From contig CM070874.1 of the NCBI GenBank assembly GCA_036365515.1, positions 62,267,583-62,331,582 on the forward strand: a stretch of DNA of 64,000 bases, written 5' to 3'. Source of the stretch: Torymus aiolomorphi. Its lineage: Eukaryota > Arthropoda > Insecta > Hymenoptera > Torymidae. Shown one piece after another: positions 26,291 through 37,630 of the stretch. A model generated the notes under the pieces. That model had not been told where the DNA came from. It was given only the letters and a program-made list of their open reading frames with translations, and did no database searches. Both the position numbers and the translations under genes were made by a program. The first letter of the stretch is position 1. The number at the start of each line of letters is the position of its first letter.

Positions 26291-26666
26291 AAATGAGAAA
26301 ATTTCAGATTTACTTATACTTATTTTTTTAACTTCAATTATAGTGTCACTCTTAATTTAACAATGTCACTAGCGTTAATTTGGCGCGCTACGCGTGCCCT
26401 CTCTTCGCTGTTTCTCGATTTCTTTCGAGTTTCAAGATCGATTCGAGATTTCGAGATACCTCGAAAAACACTCGAAAACCGAACGAATCTCGATCGCTCA
26501 ATTTATATTAAGGATTTATGGTGAATAACTATGCAGAGAGGTAACTTTATATTGTGCATAATTTTTCATAGATATTTTCTTTTTAGATGATATATACCTA
26601 TCATACGTATGAGTTTTCTATTTAATAAGTATAACTCGCATACTCGTTGTAACCCAAAACCTACAC

Positions 26667-28110
26667 ATTTATTTATTTATTTAACCAAATTACAAAGTAA
26701 TTCCTACAAATGGCATATAAAATGCCCGAGCGTAGGTTTGGTACATGAACTTACATAATTAATCTTACGAACTAGCTTACATACTAAAATTGCAGAAAAG
26801 TAAATATTTTTCTTAATAATTATAATACTAAAAATGAGATGCAGTATTACATAAAAACAGTTCATCTATTAGCTGCTATCCATATTTTCAACCTTTTTTT
26901 TACCGTTCTTTTGCTATTTTTTAATTTTTTCAATTCATTTGGTAAGGAATTGAATGTTCTTATCGCAATTATATAGCTGTTTTTGTTACTGACCGTTCTA
27001 GTTCTCTTAGGTATTTGTATTATTCTCTTCCTAGTGTTTGATGTACTATTATGAAATGTGTCTTTAAGTTCATCATAATGATAGCAAAGAGCTTCATATA
27101 GAAATAACTGTTCTAAATTTAGAGGTCTATCCTTAATAACAAAATTATTTTTGTAAATCGTTTTAAATATCTTATTTTGTATAACTTCTAATAGCCACGA
27201 ACTGTTTTTATATAATCCTCCCCACGCTATTATACCGTAGCTTATTACACTATTTAAAAAAGCATAATATATCATAATTAATGTTTTTATATCCATTTCC
27301 CTTGCCAGTTTATAAAATACAAACGTTAAATATTTAGTTTTTTTATAATACTTTCTATATGCATACTCCATTTAACATTATAATCGAAAACAATTCCTAA
27401 ACATTTCTACCCTTTCTAAACGTTCTACCCTGCTTATATGTTTATCACTAATTTTTATACTTAGGTCCTTAGGTACACTATCACAGTAGTTACCGAATGG
27501 CATATACACCGTTTTATTCACATTTAAAGATAACTTATTTGCTTTTAACCATGTATTAATAAATTTTAAAAGCCTATTCAGTTCATCTTGCGTTTCTTTC
27601 CATGTATTTTCAGCTGATATGACAGCAGTATCATCCATATACGATAAAACCGATCCAGGTGGAAGGCTGTTTAATAAATCATTGACATAAATTAAAAATA
27701 ATAATGGCCCTAATATTGGACCTTGTGGTACCTCTGTATTTATCTTATGACTATCACTTTTAGTGTTTTGTAGCTTAACTACTTGTGTTCTGTTTGTTAA
27801 ATAGCTTTTTAAGAGATCATTCGCATTACCCCTGATTCTGCAATTGTTTAGTTTATCTAGCAAAATCATATGATCTACCGTATCAAACGCTTTGGCCAAG
27901 TCTAGGAAAGCTACACATATAGGTTTACTTTTATCTAAATTTTTATAAATTATATCTGTTAAGAATCTTAATGCATCTTTTGTCCCTTTTTTCTTTACAA
28001 AGCCAAATTGATTAGGGTTAATGATATTATAATATGTTATAAAATTATATAATCTGTCGTAGATTAATTACTCAAAAACCTTTGCAATGTTAGAGATTAG
28101 AGATATTGGT
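26667..28110 (-). mobile_element. 5'-truncated non-LTR retrotransposon (LINE)
   Basis: On the minus strand a reverse-transcriptase region is followed by a 3' end terminating in (AAAT)n at 26,667-26,683, a simple-repeat tail typical of some LINE clades. Coding begins inside the RT fingers (the PISLISNIAKVFE-like segment near 28,060-28,105) with nothing upstream, so the copy is 5'-truncated, as expected for incomplete target-primed reverse transcription. No endonuclease domain is present. Confidence 0.82.
26862..28105 (-). pseudogene. LINE reverse transcriptase fragment
   Basis: Translated segments show the RT order: AFDTVDH, QGPILGPLLFLIYVNDL, the active-site block SYMDDTAVIS, then LNVNKT, followed by a C-terminal segment with SYGIIAWGG. 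This order is that of the non-LTR RT family (RVT_1). The ORF is broken: a stop lies in the VFE-LIYDRL region near 28,065, and there is a frameshift near 27,375-27,400 between the two long frames (27,378-27,899 and 26,862-27,371). YMDD replaces the more usual YADD or FADD of LINEs. It once copied LINE RNA by target-primed reverse transcription; it cannot now. Confidence 0.85.
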
Positions 28111-28114
28111 CCCT

Positions 28115-28610
28115 GATGAAAATTTTGTTATGAGAAAAGTAACAAAGTGTTCCCGATCAAACATACTTTCATACACACCGTGCTATAATAGTACATACAG
28201 TTGGCTCCTACATTCATAAGTAAATTGAACAAACACAGGTATTCAATTACTAATCGGGACAGTACTTTTCGTTTATGTGATTTTAGAGAGCCTGTATACA
28301 CTCCGTATCCTTCTAAACGAAGGTTAAATTATGCGACAAGTACACATGTTTCCGAAACATTATATAAAGAAAAATATATTTAATCATTATTAAAAATTCT
28401 CACATGCTTTCTCCGGTCATCATCCATCTTAATGAAATTTGTTCGAATAAAACAAAGAACTTTTTTAAATAATAAAAGTCATGCTCTTCAAACTTGTGAG
28501 AATAATTCACGAAATTGTGCATAAAAAAATAATTAGATATAGGTTTGATGGAATGCTCGTTAGAATTAATAAGTTTTGTTGAAACACAAATGATCACCAC
28601 GAGCCAGACG
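28115..28610. other. Unassigned sequence with one short frame
   Basis: A plus-strand frame at 28,201-28,383 (60 codons) has a protein-like, Tyr/Arg/Thr-rich composition with no recognised domain. It may be a remnant of another element. Otherwise nothing is identified. Confidence 0.3.
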
Positions 28611-29989
28611 TTTTTTTTTCCAAAAACTTTATTTGTCGATGTTTCAGCTCTCGCAGAGAAGCCCTTCTCAAGACTAAAAACACACGAAATTAGAACAAAA
28701 ATAATTCATACTACTACATAATAGGTTACCAAAACAGATACATGACGTTATAAAAATCTTCGGTTGGTACAAATTCGCAAATACATGAGTTGTCTAAAAA
28801 AAAAAAAAACAAACTATTTCGCATTGACAAAGTAAAAAAATTACAATTCTTCGTACTGTGTCAAATTGTTATAACAGAATTAAATAGTCAAAAAGATAGA
28901 CTCGTCACTGAGCGAAAACAAAACAAGGCAGTGTATTTTTATAGTACAATTATAATATTATATGTAAACACAGTTTGTATATCCTGTCTATAAAATCAGA
29001 ATAAATACTGAAAGGTTTAAGGGGACAAGCCATGGTTAAAACTGAAAAAATAAGAATAAATAATTTGATTAATAATAAATTCCAGGTGTAATCTTTGAAC
29101 TTAATATTTTTCCCACTAATAAGTAGTGTTATTACCTACAATTTCCGCCTGTAGTTAGCTGATAATATACATCTGGCTCTTGCGTACATTTTATTAATGA
29201 TTTAACTCTGATTTATTGATTGCCGTAGGTTTAGTTTTCAACAACTAAATAAAATGACTTGAAATTCATGGCTTGATCTTTGTTTTTATATCAGTTACCA
29301 GTTTTCTGTGCTACTTTTCCTAAAAAAATTTTTTTAATATTTATTTTTTATGAAAAATCTCAATTTTTTGTATATTTTATCAAAAGTTCTATAATTTTAT
29401 TTTTTTTATTTTTTTCTGAAGCTTTTTTAAAAAAAGTAGCGCACATTCCTTGTGGCTAATGTAAAAAGGAATGCTCACCTAAAATTTCAAGTCATTTCGT
29501 TCACTTGGTGAAAAATAAACTTACGGCAATGACCCTGTAAACACAAAAAACAAGTTTTTCAGAAATCATGTTTGAAACTTGAGTTTCTTATAACTTATGG
29601 TAACCTTTTCAAAACTACTTACAAAAATCTTTTTCACAATTCTGTATAATATACTTTGATTAAACATGAAAAATGGAATATCCATATGACAGTTATTTTG
29701 GCACGGACACTCTAATCATCTCATGTCTAGTCTCATTAAATATCTGTAAAAAAGGTTTAATTAGCTTAATGACATCTTTATATTATTTAGAATAATACAT
29801 TATTGTAGCTCTTATCTTTTTTTCGTATTAGACTAAAATATTTTTATTCCTTGATGCTGCAGTCTATAACCTACAAAAATCATCTATTCCGGGTGACAGA
29901 TCCAATCACAAATTAACTAAAAAGAAAAACAATAAATATTAACTATTTTTATACGTATAAGTAACAAAAAAATCTTTTAATTACTTACT

Positions 29990-31731
29990 CTAGTAAGAAC
30001 CTGGTTCATATGACTCTTCTGGTAACTGAAGTCGTACTCTCCTTCTTTTTCTTCTACTTTCTAAGGTATTTTCCTCAGCATTCCTTTCAGCATAGAATAA
30101 TCTTTTATTATTGCTCTTCTTCACCCACTCAATTGCAGCTACTCCAGGTTTGATGTCGAAGGCATCCATTATTTCCAAGAAACCAATTCTTCCATCATTG
30201 AAACAAGTGATAGCAATGTATACACTTGTATTGAGTACATGCACACCACTAAAAGATGTCTTGGTAACGAGCTTCCAAACTATCTGATTGAAGCTTTCAT
30301 TGCTGTTCTGTGTAAAACCACCAAGATACCTTTCAAGCAGTTCCTATCGAGAGAGATCTTCATAAATTGGTTTTAACTGCTCCATCACTACTGTTGGAAT
30401 ACTGCCTGTATGATGGAAGCCTTTCAGTTTTTTCTGGGCTTTCGCTTTTTGCCACTTGCACCAACTATTTTCTCCTTTCGGACACAAATGATATTGAGGT
30501 GATTTATCTGTGGAGATTTTGTGGTAATAAGTGGCCCATATCGCATTGCTCATATCTTTCACTGAGTTCGCATTGCCCCTGATGGCATTACCATAGTAGG
30601 TGATGAGCTGATCAATAACTTTACCAGTCAAGCGTCCCTGTCCTCCAATGGATTTTCCATCAGCTAACTTCTTCTTGCCAGAATTCTTCTTTAGATTTCT
30701 CAGCCTTGTACCCATTCGCTTTTGAACATGTCCAACACACTCCTTTTTTTCTACTATCAGTTCATCTCCATATGGTTTAACTTTACACAAATCACAGAAA
30801 ACTTTTGAATCACCATCTCCAATGTAGCGATGATACTTTACACCATATTTTTCTATGGAACTTTTGAAAATTTCAATAATTCCATCCACTTCCATCTTTC
30901 CGGCACTTCCTTCATGGTTTGCTGAGCAATTGGCTTGATGGTCCGTGTACCAGTCTTCATATTCTTTGTGCCCTCTTTATTTTCCCATTTCATGCAAGCT
31001 TTGCAGAAACTATTCTTGATAGAGATGTCAAGAATTTGTTGGGAACGCAAACCAATCAAGCTTGTGATTCCTTGTAAAGAAGAGAATCCTCTCTTTCTCC
31101 AGGACCCGTCACCAGACACATCGAGCCCTACACTTCCAGCTGGTGTCAATTGTTTTTCTTTTTCCACTGCTTTTTGCATGGAGATAACTGCCACTTTTCC
31201 ACATGCCTTACTTAACTCCTCATTGATATGGTCATAAAAACTGTGTGCCACTGGCGATGGTAGGTCCATGATACCACAGAAAGTCTCCAATCCTGCATGT
31301 CCTTGTCCAAGTGCACGCATAGCAAGTACACTACGTCTATTTATTTCATAAGCATTCCCACTACTTCCAACTTGTTTACTTGTATTGATGAGATTCATGC
31401 CATTGCAGTTTTTGCATACAATATTAATTTTTGCACCCAATCCTCTAATGTCTCCTTCCGTCATTCGGATTTTTCCATGACACTTAGCACAAACAATTAA
31501 CTTTTCAAGTTCATGAAACAAAATATCAATATCTATTATTCTGTTTCTTGTTGTTGCTGGACTTCTAGATATATCTGATTCTGAAATTTTGCTTGCAGAT
31601 GTGCTTCTTTTTCTCTTTAGTGATGGGGCATTTTCTACTTTTCTTCTAAATCCTTTATGTTTCTTTTTTCTTCCAAATGTTCTCTTCTTTGTAGATGGTC
31701 CTGGTGTTCGACCTCTCTTGTCTGTATTCAT
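29990..31731 (-). pseudogene. Mutator-like (MULE-type) transposase, inactivated
   Basis: From ATG at 31,731 the protein has a Lys/Arg-rich N-terminus, a zinc-ribbon-like CAKC...CKNC region (about residues 80-110), then GLDVSGDGSW and YIGDGDSKVF, the blocks holding the two catalytic Asp of the family. Further on come a C...C-containing middle region and an NESFNQIVWKL block with the candidate Glu. It ends YEPGSY at 29,990. The layout matches the insect/cnidarian Mutator-like transposase domain protein. Two lesions: a one-base deletion near 30,960-30,970 and an in-frame TAG at about 30,344-30,346. Without them it would be about 580 residues. It would have excised and inserted the TTAA-bounded element. 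Confidence 0.82.
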
Positions 31732-32080
31732 GATTTTTCACAAATCACTACTTTACGTATCAAAATTAAATTGATACACAAAAGTCACTCCGAAAAAAAC
31801 ACTTAAAAATATAGCAAGTTTTGATTGCACAATGTAGCTAACCTACAGGCCAAATTTTAAAAAATTTTCCACACTGCTCTAGAGCGTATAATAGCTTATA
31901 ATTAGGAAAAAATGTTTGTTTACTAAATAAATTGCATTGAAAAATGCAGATTCAATTACATTCAAAATAATTCAGTTTAAATTCCAGCGACCGTGGCGCT
32001 GAAACAACATAAACATGCAGCTGGGATTTTGAACCACCTATGAGTATTTTACGTATAATACCTTTCTATAAGGAGAGTAA

Positions 32081-32258
32081 GGGCTCTTGCACGAATGGAG
32101 GAATAGCAAGGAATAACGCCTGGCAGCCAATCACAAGCAAGTTTTAAAAAGACGTGTTCCTTCTTATTCCTTCAAAAAGAAACAAGTCTTTTTAAAGCTC
32201 ACTTGTGATTGTTTGTCAGCCGTTATTACTCGCTATTCCTTTATTCGTGCAAGAGCCC
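32081..32258. mobile_element. 178-bp PIF/Harbinger-type MITE
   Basis: The terminus GGGCTCTTGCACGAAT is repeated in reverse complement at the right end. Flanking TAA is present on both sides (32,078-32,080 and 32,259-32,261), the 3-bp target duplication of PIF/Harbinger elements. The interior is a long near-palindrome around GTTCCTTCTTATTCCTTC. It is nested in the Mutator-like element. Confidence 0.87.
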
Positions 32259-32648
32259 TAAGAGTAAAATACACGAGATTTATACCTCAAGTTAAGTTTT
32301 TCTACAATGTTAATGTACATTACGTTATACATTTAGTATTGTATCGTGTATGCTGTGAAGTATAAAATAATATAAGATTGACAATAGTATTAATATCTAA
32401 AAGTGATATTTTGAGTAAAATCACTAAATATGCAAAAAAGTAACTTCACGGTTTTAGCTGTATTTTCTAAACGAAATCGAATTTCGAAATGCGGTTGGAA
32501 GCATCGTATTCAGCGGAAAATTTGCTATCAAAATATTAAATAAAAAAAAAATCGATTTTTCGACCCCCTAACCATGGCTTGTCCCCTTAACTGATTATTT
32601 GAAAGTTCTTTAAAGAACTTTTGTATCTATTTTTTAATAAACATATGT

Positions 32649-33343
32649 CTAATTTTTTATTAATATTGTTAGTATGTAAAAAATGTGAAGCATTTCAGAG
32701 AATTCTCGTCTAAATTTATTGTTTTCGGAATCTGAAACTTGAACGTGGTCAAAATCGAAACTGTGTTTGTATTTGTGACAGTGGGTTGCTATAACAGATC
32801 TCTCATCTAACTTTTTAACAGATCTATCATGTTCATAAATGCGTTTTTTCAGCTGCCTACTAGTTTGTCCAATATATGTGGCATTACAGTCAACACAGTT
32901 AATTCTATAAACTACTCCACTCTTCACATAGTTGTGTAATAAATCTTTACCTAATTTTATAAAGTTATTAAACGTACTGTTTTACGTACAATTAATTAAA
33001 AGGATATTATTGTTGTGTAAAATACTCTTAAACTGTGAATTCAAAGATTTGATATATGGCAAGACTAAAATCGGTTTGTGTGCAATGCGATGGTTATACG
33101 AAACGACTGAATTATTAGTTGTACTATTTAAATAAGATATACGTTTAATGATATGTTTATTAGTAAACTGTTTTGGATAATTATTAGCAATTAAAAGTTT
33201 CTTTATGAAGGAGATATTTTTATTATGGAAGAATTTATGAGCAAGTGTTATAGGTCTATCAACAAGATTATAAACTATTGCTTTTTTGGTAGATAATGGA
33301 TGATGTGAAAGAAAAGAAATAAGCCGGCCTGAGAAGGTATTTT
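32649..33343 (-). pseudogene. Penelope RT C-terminus plus GIY-YIG endonuclease
   Basis: The upstream part (SFLSHHPLSTKKAIVYNLVDR, then an IKRISYLNS-like segment) matches the thumb/linker order of Penelope-like polyproteins. It is followed by VVYRINCVDCNATYIGQTSR, the GIY-YIG nuclease core with its Cys pair and the Arg of the next helix. In life this nuclease would nick target DNA for retrotransposition. A TAA stop lies near 32,985-32,995 in the linker, and the 5' side ends abruptly at the composite insertion at 33,345. The frame resumes at 36,073 with TDWYRK, so the insertion split one continuous coding sequence. Confidence 0.83.
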
Positions 33344-33344
33344 T

Positions 33345-33627
33345 CTCTATTCCTCGGGCGAAAGTACGCGTTTTCGCCGTTTGTTTACACTAGAAGAAGA
33401 AGCACTTTTGCCCACTGCATGCGTCACTAATTGTTTCACGCGCGACTGAAAGCTCTGTGAGGAATGTTTTGAATAGCCTAACCCCATATACGATACAGCG
33501 GATTGTGACTTTGCCGCGCAGAAGTCGCGAAAGTGTGCGACTTCGGCGCGGGACTGTCTCGCATCCGGAGCGTGGTGCTCTCAAGAAGGATGGTCTACTA
33601 TGAATTCATGTTTATTTATTTGGAAAT

Positions 33628-33709
<82 letters not shown>

Positions 33710-34396
33710 TCTCTCCCTGTCTCTCCCTACTCTCTTTAACTCTCTCTATTTTAGCCTATTGGCGGAACATTATGATATTCGTATAAGTATTTTTATACAT
33801 ATCTTATTTACCACATGTTCTCTTATTTATTATTTCAAAGATTATCTTTTTAGTTTTCTTTTGCATTGTTATGTTTTTGATAACTTTTTTATATCTCTTG
33901 TGTATTTTACGACATAATGAACTAAATTGTTATTGTATTCTATTGTAATTGACTGAAATTTATAATTTTATACCTTTTAATGTATTTTCTAATTTTTGCC
34001 GAAAAGGCAGAATAAAGATTTATCTATTTATCTATCTATCTCTCTATCTCTCTTTCTCTTGACTCACATGAGTATGTAACAATCTGCTTGTTCGTGTATT
34101 TTCGATGCCCGCCCCAACCAGCAGTACTCGCTACACTCGTGCTGCAAATGTTGGGCGAGCATCGAACACACATAAACGCGCGCATTGGGAAAAACCAATT
34201 GTGACAGGTAAAATAAAATTGAAAAATATAACCTGCAAACTACAAGAACAACGTGAAGTCGCTAACGCTATCAAAGCATAGGGCGAAAGTAAAAACATGG
34301 CTGCGCAGAGTTGATGTCACCAGGAAAGACGATGATTTTCGACTTTTCTAGACTAATTAATTAACGTACTTTCGCCGGGGAATAGAGAAAAATACC
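33345..34396. mobile_element. Foldback element, TIR with CGGGCGAAAGTACG
   Basis: The left arm (33,336-33,370) and right arm (34,364-34,396) are inverted copies with the core TTTCTCTATTCC plus GGCGAAAGTACG. The interior contains a long CT microsatellite, a T-rich stretch, and an inner hairpin at about 34,094-34,168 with arms GATGCCCGCCC/GGGCGAGCATC. The same arm type and inner hairpin occur at 45,950-46,733. There is no coding capacity. It is adjacent to a GCGNAGC-type hairpin segment, and the pair together interrupt the Penelope RT, with TATTTT on both sides of the whole insertion. Confidence 0.75.
33632..33722. repeat. (CT)n microsatellite
   Basis: More than 35 CT units with CCTGT interruptions at the 3' end, inside the foldback element. 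The reading frames here encode LS repeats only. Confidence 0.95.
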
Positions 34397-34411
34397 ATTT
34401 CTTACATGAGG

Positions 34412-35955
34412 CAGGGTTGCCAGACCGTCTCCAACTTGTATCGCCATCTATTCAGAGAGAAATCGCCAAAAGCCTCCAACTTTAAATTAAAAATCGCCAA
34501 AAATATCTCCACAATATAGACTTGTAAATACCGTTGTTATTTAGTTCTACGTAAACAAAAAAATGTTTTTTTAACAAAAAATCATAACCTTTAAATCTAT
34601 ACTTGGAGAAAGCAGGTGTTAGGACTGTTAGGTTACATATTCTAATAACATAAGAAAATTGAGTTTCTATATAAAATTAAAAGATTTCTCTCAAACCAAA
34701 TAATAAAAAAATATTAAATTTTTTAAAGGAAACATTAGCAAGTGGCAATTTTTAATTTTTTAAAAATATTGTTTGTTACTTATTAAAATAATTAAATGAT
34801 TTGGCTTCTCCTCACTTTCTTTAGTTTTTCCTTTTGTGGTTTTCGAATTTTTTGACGCCATTGCACTTTTTAAAATCTATAATCAGTCCACACTCGAGTA
34901 AAAAGCTCTGCACTGGGAAAGTAAGAAGTAAGAACACGTATCTTCCTGCTTTGTTCAACACCATGTGTTAAAGATAGACAGAGACATGTTTCCAATTATA
35001 AACTCGGGGTGGCGCTGTATTACCGTAAAGCACGGTCATATACACAGGTCCGGAAACTCAGCGCGCGGAGCGTGTACGCTTAGTGAAGCACGATTTTATA
35101 GTTCTCCGCCAAGCCACCAGCGCTGCTAGGCTACCCTGATTAAAAAAACCCATTCATTCCTTTAAAAAGCTGTTAGTTGAATCGACTTTAATGAGGATTT
35201 TTTACTGACTTAATACATGGACTATATAGGGAATTTAATAGGATCCAATAGGATTTAATATTTTTTTTTAATCAGGGTAGCGACCACTGAGTGACGCGCA
35301 TGCGCACTTTATATCTTACCGCGTGCGTACTGCGTAACTATTTGAATTAGGAGTTGGGAGAGATGGTAAAATAAGCGCGCACGCTGCAGTGGTCGTCTAG
35401 TTGCCAACGCTTCGAGTGGTCGTCGCGCACACTAAAATTGACTTCGCTAAGGTTACTTCCCCCACCACCAAAAATATCGCTGAGTTTCCGGACCTGTGTA
35501 TACGACCGTGCCGTAAAGAGATGCTGGGATTGGCCGATGTGCCAGCGGCGTGAAACGCATACATACATCCAGACGTCCTCCGACTTTCAAAATATAGGTA
35601 TAAACAGTAGGAAGGGCGGGACTACAGAAGTTTATAGGATTTTGGGAAGCGATAGCGCGGCGCGTGCTCCCGTGTTGACAAAGTGCGCGCGTCATAAAAC
35701 ATTGGCGCAACGGCGCGGAGGTTCGGCGCGCGCTCTGCTATATATATAGGTATACCTTATAAACGGGAGAGTGCGCGCGCCGTTGCGCTTGAGCGTGGAT
35801 TGAAGAGAGCAAGAGTTTTCCTTAAAATCGCCAAAAAGAGCAAGAGCTTGTTTAAAATCGCCTAAAAATCGCCAACGCCAAACCATAAAAATCAGTCGCC
35901 ATTGGTATCTGGAAATCGCCAATTTGGCGACGAATCGCCAAATCTGGCAACCCTG
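34412..35955. mobile_element. Non-autonomous hAT-type element, 1.54 kb
   Basis: The ends CAGGGTTGCCAGA and TCTGGCAACCCTG are inverted repeats, and the flanks carry a perfect 8-bp duplication ACATGAGG (34,404-34,411 and 35,956-35,963). Both features are diagnostic of the hAT superfamily. Subterminal ATCGCCAAA/TTTGGCGAT-like repeats occur at both ends (about 34,440-34,500 and 35,825-35,945). No transposase frame exists, so it needs a helper. The interior 35,280-35,800 is GC-rich and may be captured host sequence. Confidence 0.9.
35131..35281. mobile_element. Small MITE nested in the hAT-type element
   Basis: CTACCCTGATTAAAAAAA at the left is matched by TTTTTTTTAATCAGGGTAG at the right, a ~19-bp inverted repeat enclosing 150 bp. 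The target duplication is unclear. Confidence 0.65.
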
Positions 35956-36072
35956 ACATGAGGGTTAAATGGAACTTCTGCATGCACGTGATATGACGGC
36001 CTCGGCTTCGCCTCGGTTGTCATCACGTGCCTGCGAAAGTTCCATTTTCCCCCCTTGTAAGAAAATCTACTA

Positions 36073-36363
36073 TTTTCTATACCAATCAGTCGTAGAGACA
36101 TCATCGGGAACTCTGAAAACTGTGAGATCGAGAAAACTTAAGGCATTGTTATTTTCTGTTTCTATTGTAAATTTAAAAAATTTATTGTAAGAATTAAACG
36201 TTTCAAAGATGTGGTCAATTTTGTTGCTGTTAACAATCAAGAAACAATCGTCCACATATCTTCTATACAGGAAGACCGACTCGTTAAGGATATTAAGACA
36301 ATAATTTTCTAATTCTTCTAAGGCAATCCTTGCCTTAGAAGAATTCACCAACGGCCAAACCAA
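36073..36363 (-). pseudogene. Penelope RT palm fragment (YVDD)
   Basis: The frame contains LEELENYC, the catalytic block FLYRRYVDDCFLI, and the FLDLTV block typical of Penelope-like RTs. It ends exactly at TDWYRK, where the foldback/hairpin composite begins. The missing continuation, beginning TFSGR, is found at 33,330-33,343. The block before LEELE is abnormal and the 5' RT is absent, so the copy was truncated or rearranged as well as interrupted. Confidence 0.83.
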
Positions 36364-36462
36364 GAATGCGTAAACATTTCTTGGAATCCATTAGGCTAAG
36401 GAAAGGATTAACGGACGAACCAGGAATGCGTGAACACTTCTCAAAATCATTAGCGCTAACGG
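36358..36462 (+). repeat. Imperfect 61-bp tandem duplication
   Basis: Two units beginning ACCAAGAATGCGTAAACA and ACCAGGAATGCGTGAACA, each ending near TTAGGCTAA/TTAGCGCTAA. The frames here extend into GC-rich unassigned sequence up to 36,690. Confidence 0.6.
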
Positions 36463-37082
36463 CCACTCAACGTGAACACAAACGCAAGTGCGGGCGACTA
36501 ACAAGAGGCTGCTTGCGGACTGCGCGCACGGACTTTTGTAGACTGCCTACGATTTTTTCTCTCAGTGCAGTAGAAACAGCAATGCCGAAACGCGCGGCGC
36601 GAACAGCGTACGGCCGATCAGCTGGCCCGCTATCCCACAGGCATGCCAGCTGCCGAAAAACAGAAATGACTGTAATGACCGTTTAAGGTCATACATACCG
36701 ATTGTAATGAAAAGAAGTTTAATTAAATAATATACTTAGAACCTATCACAGTACGCGATGTTTTCATAAATATTATTATTCTATATGGAAAAATTTTGCA
36801 TCAACCTCTTATACGGTCATAAATACCGTTTATATGAAAAAACATTGTTTGAAATATATACTACTTACACCTACCTCAGTAGGCGAGGTTTTCGTAGAGA
36901 TATTATTGCATCGACCTCCTCCAATGAGCGAAGTTTTACTGTACTTAAACAAGGTTTTCATAGAGATATTATATCTCTATATATGGAAAAATTTTGCATT
37001 GAAGAATAAGAATGATGAGAATGATAATCTTTCAACGTTCAACCCCAGATACTGTATACATCACATATGCACTGTCCGTCGA

Positions 37083-37119
37083 TATATATATATATATATC
37101 GTATAAATAATAAGTACGT

Positions 37120-37213
<94 letters not shown>

Positions 37214-37231
37214 TATAAATAATAAGTACGT

Positions 37232-37275
<44 letters not shown>
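37083..37275. repeat. (TA)n tracts with duplicated spacer
   Basis: Three TA arrays separated by two copies of the same spacer, CGTATAAATAATAAGTACGTCA, at about 37,099-37,120 and 37,212-37,233. A ~113-bp unit containing spacer plus array appears to be duplicated. Confidence 0.9.
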
Positions 37276-37277
<2 letters not shown>

Positions 37278-37338
37278 CTATACTATGTAGTTATAAGCTC
37301 AATTAAGACGCTAACCCTCCGTGTCCCTCCGCGTCCCT

Positions 37339-37626
37339 GTGAAAAGTATACAGCATGCAAGACAATTGGATGAAATAAACAAATAACTACATGATCATAT
37401 TAATGAAGAAGATGAATGTGATTTAATTAATCAAATCAATGAATGCAATAATGATATCACACAAGGACAAATACCATTGATTTGGAATCCAGAACAAAAT
37501 AAATATCATGAAGTAGAAAATTTAAAAGATGCCGTTAAACTTGACAGATTAAACGAAATGGTGGAAAATTATGAAAAAGAAGAAAATAAGTATAATGAAT
37601 ATTATAATAACTTGCTTAAAGAGTAG
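37339..37626 (+). pseudogene. Short Asn/Glu-rich coding remnant
   Basis: One frame stays open from about 37,387 to the TAG at 37,624 (about 79 codons) without an ATG start near its beginning, and continues upstream through a single TAA (37,384-37,386) to about 37,339. The translation looks protein-like: it contains DECDLINQINECNND, IPLIWNPEQNKYHEVE and KLDRLNEMVENYEKEE, rich in Asn and Glu and probably helical. I do not recognise the family. AT-rich codon use suggests a mobile-element or other foreign origin, but that is inference. Confidence 0.4.
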
Positions 37627-37630
37627 GATA

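Larger units (their letters stand above)
29021..32586 (-). mobile_element. Mutator-like transposon, 3.57 kb, bounded by TTAA
   Basis: The ends GGGGACAAGCCATGGTTA (left) and TAACCATGGCTTGTCCCC (right) are perfect inverted repeats of 18 bp. Both sides are immediately flanked by TTAA (29,017-29,020 and 32,587-32,590). I find no 8-10 bp duplication outside them. The element sits inside the 3' part of the Penelope copy and carries a minus-strand Mutator-type transposase gene plus a Harbinger-type MITE at 32,081-32,258. The GGGG...CCCC/TTAA boundary is shared by the MITE at 39,220-39,942. Confidence 0.87.
34397..36070. repeat. Terminal hairpin segment split by a hAT-type insertion
   Basis: Removing the insertion at 34,412-35,955, the remaining sequence (34,397-34,411 plus 35,956-36,070) is one inverted repeat: TTTCTTACATGAGGG and AAATGGAACTT on one side, their complements on the other, folding around GGCCTCGGCTTCGCCTCGG at about 35,998-36,016. 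The central heptamer is GCTTCGC, the complement of GCGAAGC. This hairpin belongs to the foldback element to its left. Confidence 0.72.
28615..36365 (-). mobile_element. Penelope-like retroelement, interrupted twice
   Basis: Minus-strand pieces are collinear with a Penelope-like element: RT palm with YVDD at 36,073-36,363, RT thumb and linker at 32,930-33,344, GIY-YIG endonuclease at 32,649-32,927, and a 3' region at 28,615-29,016. The 3' region carries a degenerate hammerhead-like motif (GAAACATCGAC near 28,635-28,645) of the kind known from this class. A Mutator-type transposon (29,021-32,586) and a foldback/hairpin composite (33,345-36,070) split it. The 5' part of the RT is missing beyond 36,365. 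Confidence 0.85.
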
